The notes below the pieces were generated by a model, which was not told where the DNA came from, ran no database searches, and saw nothing but the letters and a program-made list of their open reading frames with translations. The position numbers were made by a program, and so were the translations under genes. A DNA stretch of 55,984 nucleotides, taken from contig NZ_JBQCHS010000028.1 of assembly GCF_051954455.1 (NCBI RefSeq), positions 1 to 55,984 on the forward strand. Reading direction: 5' to 3'. This DNA is from Pseudolysinimonas sp051954455 (GTDB taxonomy: Bacteria; Actinomycetota; Actinomycetes; Actinomycetales; Microbacteriaceae). Shown here in pieces: positions 50,175-55,984 of the stretch (position 1 is the first letter of the stretch; every line of letters begins with the position of its first letter).

Positions 50175-51229
50175 CGACCATGCCGGCGGCGGTTCTCCAC
50201 GCCCCGGGCGACCTCAGGATCGAGGAGGTCGAGGTTCCGACACCGGGCCCCGGAGAGGTCCGCATCCGGGTCGGCGTCTGCGGCGTGTGCGGCTCGGACG
50301 CCACCGAGTTCGGTCGGGGACTGGTCCTCGCGCGGCCGCCGGTCGTCCTCGGGCACGAGTTCGCGGGGGTGGTGGAGGCCGTCGGGCCGGGCGTGGACGG
50401 CCCCGCGCCCGGAGCGACGGTCGTCTGCGGGGCCGGGGTGTCGTGCGGCGCCTGTCGCCCGTGCCGGAGGGGTCGGACCAACCTCTGCACCACCTACCGG
50501 ACCCTCGGATTCGCGCTCGACGGCGGTCTCGCCCGCTACGTGGTGGCTCCCGCCGCCACCACCGTCGACGTCACCGCGGCGCGGCTGCCGATGGACACTC
50601 TCGGGCTGGCGCAGCCCATGGCGATCGCGGTGCACACGGTGCGCCGGTCGGGGCTCCGCGCCGGCGACGACGCCGTGATCGTGGGGGCGGGCGGGATCGG
50701 CTCCTTCATCGTCGTGGCCGCCGCGGCGGTCGGTGCCCGGGTGCTCGTCGTCGACCGGCACGAGGAGCGCCGGCGCATCGCCGAGGCGCTCGGCGCGACC
50801 GCGGCGCTCGCCGACGGCGACCTGCTCCCCGAGGCGCTGCACGAGCTCGGATTCGACCCCGATGTCCTGTTCGAGGTGACGGGATCGGTGACGGGTCTCC
50901 GCACGGTGCTCGCCCTGGCGGGTCGCGGCGCCACCGTCGTCCCGGTGGGGGTGCAGCGGGCCGATCCCGCCGTGCCGCTCGGGCGCTGGACGCTCGACGA
51001 GATCGCCGTGGTGGGCACGGTGGCGCACGTCGTCGCGTCCGATCTCCCGGAGGCCGTGCGGCTTCTCGCCGCGCGGCCCGACTGGTCGGACATCGCCCCG
51101 ACGGTGTGGCCGCTGGACCGTCTGATCCCCGACGTGCTCCAGCCCCTGCTCGACGGCGGGTCCCGCCCCGTGAAGGCGCTCATCGACCCGTGGGCGACGA
51201 CGTCGCGCGCTGCTGTTCATGTCCGATAG
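50171..51229 (+). CDS. Zinc-dependent alcohol dehydrogenase 2
   Basis: A 352-residue medium-chain dehydrogenase related to copy 1. Catalytic zinc residues are in CGVCGSDATEF and GHEFAGVVEAV, structural zinc Cys in CGACRPCRRGRTNLC, and the cofactor motif is VIVGAGGIGSFIVVAA. It starts with GTG overlapping the Dabb gene. The M24-fold gene follows after 66 bases. Confidence 0.88.
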   Translation: MTTMPAAVLHAPGDLRIEEVEVPTPGPGEVRIRVGVCGVCGSDATEFGRGLVLARPPVVLGHEFAGVVEAVGPGVDGPAPGATVVCGAGVSCGACRPCRRGRTNLCTTYRTLGFALDGGLARYVVAPAATTVDVTAARLPMDTLGLAQPMAIAVHTVRRSGLRAGDDAVIVGAGGIGSFIVVAAAAVGARVLVVDRHEERRRIAEALGATAALADGDLLPEALHELGFDPDVLFEVTGSVTGLRTVLALAGRGATVVPVGVQRADPAVPLGRWTLDEIAVVGTVAHVVASDLPEAVRLLAARPDWSDIAPTVWPLDRLIPDVLQPLLDGGSRPVKALIDPWATTSRAAVHVR

Positions 51230-51295
51230 CGGCAGGCGTTCACTGCTGCTGTACACTCGACGCGGGATCTGCCGAAGCATCCAGAGGAGCACTCG

Positions 51296-52678
51296 ATGAA
51301 GAGCACCGGGACGACCGGAACCAACGCCGTCGACTGGGAGGAGCGGGTCGACATGGACCGGCTCCGGGACGCCCGGCTGGCCCGATTGCACGCGGAGTTG
51401 GAGGCGTCCTCGCTCGGCGCGGTCCTCGCCTTCGACTTCTCGAACATCCGGTACGCGTCGGCGACCCACATCGGCACCTGGGCGATGGACAAACTGATCC
51501 GCTTCTGCCTCGTCACGCGCAAGACGGACCCGATCGTGTGGGACTTCGGCTCCGCCGCCAAGCACCACGCCCTCTACAACCCGTGGCTCGACGTGACGAC
51601 GCAGGAGGCCGACGCCGACCCCTCCAAGCCGCACGACGGCGCCAAGCGCACCCGGCTCGAGTCCGGGGCCCGCGCCGGGATCTCGACGCTCCGCGGCGCG
51701 TTCCCGCCGGATGCCGACCTCGCCGGCGACCTCGCCCGCAAGATCAAGCGCGAGCTGGAGAAGTTCGGTCTCGCGAACGAGCCGCTCGGCGTCGACGTGG
51801 TCGAGCTGCCGGTCCTCCTCGCCCTCCAGCGCGAGGGCATCGAGGTCGTCGACGGCCAGCAGGTCTTCATGGAGGCGCGGCGGATCAAGACGCCGGACGA
51901 GATCCGACTGCTGACCCAGGCCGCGTCCATGGTCGACGGCGCCTATGAGGAGCTCTACCGGTTCCTCCGCCCCGGCGTCCGCGAGAACGAGGCGGTCGGC
52001 CTCGTGGCCAAGACCCTCTACGACTACGGCTCGGAGTACGTCGAGGGCGTCAACGCCATCTCGGGCGAGCGCTGCTCGCCGCACCCGCACGTGTTCAGCG
52101 ACCGGATCATCCGCCCGGGCGACCCGGCGTTCTTCGACATCCTGCACAGCTGGAACGGCTACCGCACCTGCTACTACCGCACGTTCGCGGTGGGCTCGGC
52201 GAGCCAGGCGCAGCGCGACGCGTACACCCGCGCCCGGGAGTACATGGACCGTGCCATCGCCCTCGTCAAGCCGGGCGCGACGACCGCGGACATCGTCGCG
52301 GTCTGGCCGAAGGCCGAGGACTTCGGCTTCGCCGACGAGATGGCGGCGTTCGCCCTGCAGTACGGCCACGGCGTCGGGCTCTCCATCTGGGAGAAGCCGA
52401 TCTTCAGCCGCCTCACCTCGTTCGACCACCCGGAGACGCTGCAGGAGGGGATGGTGTTCGCCCTCGAGACGTACTGGCCGGCTTCCGACGGATGGGGCGC
52501 CGCCCGCATCGAGGAGGAGGTCGTCGTGACCGCCGACGGCTGCGAGGTCATCACCAAGTTCCCGGCCGAGGAGCTCATCGTCGCGGGGCGCCAGTACTAC
52601 ACGATCGACGGCCCGCTGAACCTCAACCGCGACTCGCAGTCGAGCCGCAACACCGTCTGGGGGCGGGGCGAGGCGTGA
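51296..52678 (+). CDS. M24/creatinase-fold hydrolase or lyase, DddP-like, altered metal site
   Basis: A 460-residue pita-bread-fold protein. The N-terminal creatinase-like domain includes FSNIRYAS and IVWDFGSAAKHH; the C-terminal domain has Asp281, His358 (YGHGVG), Glu391 and Glu406 at four of the five usual metal positions, but the second Asp is replaced by Cys292 (CYYRTF, where peptidases have DxTRTF). Overall layout, including WDF and the RIKTPDEI linker, resembles DddP DMSP lyase more than Xaa-Pro peptidases, as judged from memory. It may be a peptidase, a lyase or a creatinase-like hydrolase. A TACACT -10-like box lies 38 bases upstream. Its stop overlaps the next start. Confidence 0.82.
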   Translation: MKSTGTTGTNAVDWEERVDMDRLRDARLARLHAELEASSLGAVLAFDFSNIRYASATHIGTWAMDKLIRFCLVTRKTDPIVWDFGSAAKHHALYNPWLDVTTQEADADPSKPHDGAKRTRLESGARAGISTLRGAFPPDADLAGDLARKIKRELEKFGLANEPLGVDVVELPVLLALQREGIEVVDGQQVFMEARRIKTPDEIRLLTQAASMVDGAYEELYRFLRPGVRENEAVGLVAKTLYDYGSEYVEGVNAISGERCSPHPHVFSDRIIRPGDPAFFDILHSWNGYRTCYYRTFAVGSASQAQRDAYTRAREYMDRAIALVKPGATTADIVAVWPKAEDFGFADEMAAFALQYGHGVGLSIWEKPIFSRLTSFDHPETLQEGMVFALETYWPASDGWGAARIEEEVVVTADGCEVITKFPAEELIVAGRQYYTIDGPLNLNRDSQSSRNTVWGRGEA

Positions 52679-53544
52679 CCGTCGGGTTCCTCGGCCTCGG
52701 ATCCATGGGGTCCGGGATGGCGTCCCGCCTGGTGCAGGGCGGCCACGACGTGATCGTGTGGAACCGCTCCGATGGCGCGGTCGCCGAGCTCGTGGCGCGC
52801 GGCGCCCGGGCCGCGACGACCCCGCGGGAGGCGCTGGCGGCCGACGTCTCGTTCTCGATGCTGGCCAACGACGAGGCGACGGGCCAGGTGCTCGCCGACG
52901 AGTCGCTGGCCGATGCGGCGGGCACGACGCACGTGAGCATGGCCTCCATCTCGCCGGAGCTGACGACCGATCTGGCGGACCGGTTCGCCGAAGCCGGCGC
53001 CTCCTTCGCCGCCGCACCGGTGCTGGGCCGCCCGCCGGTCGCCGCCGCCGGGGAGCTCAACATCCTCTTCGCCGGCCCGCGAGACGTGCTCGAGACGGCT
53101 CGACCGTACCTCGAGCTCATGGGCAAGCGGGTCTGGGATCTCGGCGTCACGCCCAGTCAGGCGAACGTCGTCAAGATCTCCGTCAACTACAACCTCATCC
53201 ACGCCATGCAGGCGATCGGCGAGTCGGTCGCCATGGTCGAGCGGCAGGGCGTCGACCCGGGCGTCTTCGTCGACCTCCTCACGAGCTCCCTGTTCGGGGG
53301 CGTGGCCTACACGGGCTACGGGCGCGAGATCGTCGAGCGCGGCTACAAGCCGGCGGGCTTCACCATGGAGCTCGGGTTCAAGGATCTCCGGCTGGCGGAG
53401 GGCGTCCAGCGCGACGGCGGAGTCACCGCGGCGACGATGCCGGCGCTCATCGCCGTCTTCGAGGCGGCGCTGGCCGACGCCGACCTCCGCGACGCCGACT
53501 GGGGCGGCATCGCCGAGGTCTCGCGCCGCGACCTGCTCGGCTGA
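52675..53544 (+). CDS. 3-Hydroxyisobutyrate-dehydrogenase-family NAD(P)-dependent oxidoreductase
   Basis: A 289-residue beta-hydroxyacid dehydrogenase. The N-terminal cofactor motif is GLGSMGSGMA, and the catalytic-type Lys is residue 167 in NVVKISVNYN. The substrate-binding block with FAAAPVLGRPPVAAAGEL is in the usual place. It would oxidise a short beta-hydroxy acid or reduce the semialdehyde. GTG start overlapping the M24 gene stop shows tight coupling of the two steps. Confidence 0.88.
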   Translation: MTVGFLGLGSMGSGMASRLVQGGHDVIVWNRSDGAVAELVARGARAATTPREALAADVSFSMLANDEATGQVLADESLADAAGTTHVSMASISPELTTDLADRFAEAGASFAAAPVLGRPPVAAAGELNILFAGPRDVLETARPYLELMGKRVWDLGVTPSQANVVKISVNYNLIHAMQAIGESVAMVERQGVDPGVFVDLLTSSLFGGVAYTGYGREIVERGYKPAGFTMELGFKDLRLAEGVQRDGGVTAATMPALIAVFEAALADADLRDADWGGIAEVSRRDLLG

Positions 53545-53556
53545 CGGGGGCGCCCG

Positions 53557-54264
53557 TCAGAGCAGGGAGCTGCCCCGGTCGACGTGCAGGTGCTGCCCGG
53601 AGAGGCCCTGGTTGTCCAGGAGGAAGCGGGTGGTCTCCACGACGTCCTGCATCGTGGCCAGCCGTCCGCCGGGAGTGTGCTTCTCGTAGCCCTCGAGCAC
53701 GCCGGCCGGCTTGCCGGCCCAGAACGGGCTGTCGCCGATGATGCCGGGGTGGATGGCGTTGACGCGCATCGGCGCGAGCTCGAGCGCGAGCGTGTGCGTG
53801 AGTCCCATCACGCCGCCGTTGATCGTCGAGACCGTCGTCGACCCCGGGTAGGGGAGGTCCTTCGCGCGGCCGCCGAACAGGACGATGCCCGTGCGGTTCG
53901 TGGGCTCGAGTCGGTCGAGGAGGACGTGGATGGTCTCCGTGTAGCCGACCAGCTTGAGGACGACCAGGCGCTTCGCCCGCTCCACCGAGTAGTCGCGGAC
54001 GCTGTTCGCGTCGCGCTCGATGGCCGCGAGCACGAGGCCGTGCACCTCGCCGAGCGGGCGGAGCGCCTCGGCGATGGTCTCGGGCTCCGAGATGTCGAGC
54101 GCGATGCCCGTCGCGTCGGGGCCGAGCGAGGCGGCGATGCCCGCCGTCCGTTCCTGGTCGCGGCCGGTGATCACCACCCGCTCGCCGTGCGCGATCACGT
54201 CGCGGGCGATCTCCAGGCCGATCCCGCTGGTTCCGCCGACGACGACGATGGTGCGTGGGGTCAT
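53557..54264 (-). CDS. Short-chain dehydrogenase/reductase-like protein without catalytic Tyr/Lys
   Basis: A 235-residue SDR-fold protein. The cofactor motif GGTSGIGLEIA and the later HPGIIGDSPF are normal. The YxxxK site is absent: Tyr is Val145 and Lys is Asn149 in TTVSTINGGVMGL, and the expected Ser is Gly. Some SDR groups with a SxxNG pattern are known, so it may have another mechanism or a non-catalytic role. It is convergent with the oxidoreductase at 52675 and divergent from amidohydrolase C. Confidence 0.82.
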   Translation of the reverse strand: MTPRTIVVVGGTSGIGLEIARDVIAHGERVVITGRDQERTAGIAASLGPDATGIALDISEPETIAEALRPLGEVHGLVLAAIERDANSVRDYSVERAKRLVVLKLVGYTETIHVLLDRLEPTNRTGIVLFGGRAKDLPYPGSTTVSTINGGVMGLTHTLALELAPMRVNAIHPGIIGDSPFWAGKPAGVLEGYEKHTPGGRLATMQDVVETTRFLLDNQGLSGQHLHVDRGSSLL

Positions 54265-54309
54265 GGGGCGCTCTCTCCTCATCGAGTGGGCTGTCGCAGG
54301 AAGATGCAC

Positions 54310-54339
54310 TGGACAGCGACGTTCAGCATTGCTTAACTT
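54310..54339 (+). promoter_or_regulatory. Candidate promoter of amidohydrolase C
   Basis: TGGACA (54310-54315) and TAACTT (54334-54339) are 18 bases apart. On the opposite strand TAAGTT overlaps the same bases, so the divergent SDR gene may share this promoter region. Confidence 0.45.
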
Positions 54340-54426
54340 ATCGAAGTCCTCCCGAACGCGGAAGTCATGTCGCGCGACGATGCGCGCCCGCCGGGTGGGA
54401 CCGCGAATCAAGGAGGATGAGCGCCC

Positions 54427-55845
54427 ATGGCCCAACCCCAGGCCGGCCAGCCGATCGTGTTCCGCAACGGCATCGTCGTGACGATGGACGACGCCCATAC
54501 CGTCCTCCCGCGAGGTGATGTCCTGGTCGTCGACGGCAGGATCGCCGAGGTCGGCACCGCCATCACGGCGCCCGAGGGCGCCGCCGAGATCGACGCCTCC
54601 GGCGGGATCGTCATGCCCGGCATGATCGACACGCACCGCCACATGTGGCAGACCGCGATGCGCGCCTATGGCGCCGACTGGACCCTCACCCAGTACTTCG
54701 TCTGGTACTACCTGCAGTACGGCAAGCTGTTCCGCCCCGAGGACTACGCGGCGGGCAACCTGATCTCCGCGCTCGACGCGGTGGAGTCCGGCGTCACGAC
54801 GAGCGTCGACTGGTCGCACGGCCTCCGGACCCCCGACCACGGCTGGGCCGCGTACGAGGCGCTCGCCACGTCACCCGGTCGCTTCGTCTTCGCCTACGGC
54901 AACATCCACCAGGCCCCGTGGGAGTGGACCGCCGATCCGGAGGTGCGCAAGATCCTCGAGACCTCGCGCGACGACTCCCGCATCTTCGGCACGCAGGTCG
55001 CGTTCGACGTCTCCGATCAGGACGCCGAGTTCCCCGAGCTCGCGGCCTATCGCGCGGCGAAGGAGCTCGGGCTGCGGGTGACGACGCACGCCGGGGTGTG
55101 GGGCGCCACCAACGACTGGGGCATCCGCAACGCCTACGACGCGGGCGTGATGGAGGAGGGCTTCACGTACGTCCACGCCGCCTCACTCTCGGCCGACTCG
55201 TACCAGAAGATCGCGGCGACCGGCGGCAACGTGTCGCTCGCGACCGAGTCGGAGGACACCTGCGGGCAGGGGTACCCGCCGATCCACCAGCTGCGCCGGT
55301 ACGGCATCCCCGCGTCGCTGTCCGTCGACACGAGCGTCTGGTTCAGCGCCGACCTGTTCTCCGCGATGCGGGCCACCGTGAACGCCGACCGCGCGCTCGA
55401 GCACTACCTGGCCCACCAACTCGACCCGGCCGAGACCGTGACGCACGTGAAGCTCCGCGCCGAGGACGTGGTGCACATGGCGACCCGCGGTGGCGCGCAC
55501 GCGATCGGCAAGGAGGATCAGGTCGGATCGCTCGAGGCCGGCAAGCTCGCCGACGTCGTCCTGCTGAAGAACGAGGACTCGCCCACCTGGGCGCCGCTCA
55601 TCAACCCCTACGGTCAGATCGTCTACCAGGCGCAGCGCGGCGACGTGCACACCGTGCTGGTCGGCGGCGAGGTCGTGAAGTCCGACGGCAAGGTGGTGGC
55701 CGGCGACCTGAAGGGCGTCCGCGCGAAGCTCGACGACACCGTCGCGTACCTCGAGCGCGAGGTCGGCGACGACTGGATCAGGGGCCAGTTCCCGGAGATC
55801 CCGGAGGCCGAGGTCCTCTACAACCCGTACCAGTACAAGAAGTAG
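54427..55845 (+). CDS. Amidohydrolase C of the accessory cluster
   Basis: A 472-residue amidohydrolase related to A and B. The metal motif is His70-Arg-His72 in IDTHRHMWQTAMR; further ligands are in VTTHAGVWG, TYVHAAS and SVDTSVW. The residue three after the third His is Val, again not the deaminase Glu. It follows an AGGAGGAT ribosome site. It is the last gene before the low-complexity end of the window; any genes beyond are lost. Confidence 0.87.
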   Translation: MAQPQAGQPIVFRNGIVVTMDDAHTVLPRGDVLVVDGRIAEVGTAITAPEGAAEIDASGGIVMPGMIDTHRHMWQTAMRAYGADWTLTQYFVWYYLQYGKLFRPEDYAAGNLISALDAVESGVTTSVDWSHGLRTPDHGWAAYEALATSPGRFVFAYGNIHQAPWEWTADPEVRKILETSRDDSRIFGTQVAFDVSDQDAEFPELAAYRAAKELGLRVTTHAGVWGATNDWGIRNAYDAGVMEEGFTYVHAASLSADSYQKIAATGGNVSLATESEDTCGQGYPPIHQLRRYGIPASLSVDTSVWFSADLFSAMRATVNADRALEHYLAHQLDPAETVTHVKLRAEDVVHMATRGGAHAIGKEDQVGSLEAGKLADVVLLKNEDSPTWAPLINPYGQIVYQAQRGDVHTVLVGGEVVKSDGKVVAGDLKGVRAKLDDTVAYLEREVGDDWIRGQFPEIPEAEVLYNPYQYKK

Positions 55846-55984
55846 ACCCCCCGGTCGCGGGGGGGGGGGGGGGGGGCCCCCCCCGGCGGGCGCCCCCCCC
55901 CCCACGGCCACCCCCGCAAGGGGGCGGGGGGGGGGTGAGCAGGAGGGCACGCGGGGGGGGGGGGGGGCGGGGACCGCCGCGGGG
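55846..55984. other. Low-complexity poly-G/poly-C end, probable sequencing artefact
   Basis: After the amidohydrolase C stop the sequence breaks down into runs of G and C, up to about 18 in a row, with no coding signal. This looks like base-calling or assembly failure at a contig end and should not be read as biology. Confidence 0.85.

Noticed and set aside
51296..52678. Naming the M24 gene dddP
   Set aside because: Resemblance to DMSP lyase is from memory of motifs, one metal ligand differs, and no DMSP-related genes lie nearby.
55183..55950. Minus-strand open frame running into the right end
   Set aside because: It starts in the poly-G artefact and overlaps amidohydrolase C; its Pro/Gly runs come from homopolymers.
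1..55984. CRISPR array, prophage or insertion sequence
   Set aside because: No regularly spaced repeats, phage structural genes, integrase or transposase were seen anywhere in the window.

Overview
The window is very GC-rich, high-GC Gram-positive DNA. Gene content and order point to an actinobacterium, most likely family Microbacteriaceae (inference). Supporting signs are GlnR, senX3-regX3, carD-ispDF-cysS, a MutT1-type two-domain Nudix protein, an RskA-type anti-sigma factor, and many -10 boxes six to nine bases before a start codon (leaderless genes). The right end decays into poly-G/poly-C and the left end starts exactly on an arm of an AT-richer inverted repeat, so the window may be a whole assembly contig.

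Layout. 0.1-5.3 kb: a LacI repressor divergent from a ChvE/MmsA/MmsB-type monosaccharide ABC importer. 5.4-10.1 kb: DUF2071 protein, PiT phosphate transporter, membrane-anchored esterase, SGNH hydrolase, small membrane protein, tRNA-Lys. 10.2-12.4 kb: hypothetical gene, then ECF sigma factor K with its RskA-type anti-sigma factor. 12.5-16.6 kb: pstSCAB (minus strand). 16.7-20.6 kb: Nudix/histidine phosphatase, polyphosphate kinase and GlnR. 20.7-26.0 kb: small membrane proteins, nitrobindin-like protein, YgfZ, FUSC-like protein, methyltransferase, phosphoglycerate mutase, membrane protein. 26.2-28.8 kb: phoU divergent from senX3-regX3. 28.9-33.9 kb: a decayed gene, a lipoprotein, carD, ispDF, cysS and an rlmB-type rRNA methyltransferase.

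33.9-55.8 kb is an accessory catabolic island. It holds three related metal-dependent amidohydrolases, two paralogous ApbA/PanE-type reductases, two paralogous XRE-cupin regulators, two paralogous zinc alcohol dehydrogenases, a CUT2-type importer in which an ATPase is fused to a permease, an M24/creatinase-fold protein with an altered metal site, a 3-hydroxyisobutyrate-dehydrogenase-type oxidoreductase, an SDR without the usual Tyr/Lys, and a Dabb-domain protein. An MMPL exporter and a DUF4032 kinase-like gene sit in the middle. The arrangement suggests uptake and hydrolytic/oxidative breakdown of one or two related small N-containing compounds; the substrate cannot be read from sequence.

The phosphate genes look like one regulon: GGTGAAC-type repeats spaced 11 bp lie upstream of pstS, between phoU and senX3, and just upstream of ppk, matching the known SenX3-RegX3/PhoP box. 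GlnR beside ppk places nitrogen control next to phosphate storage.
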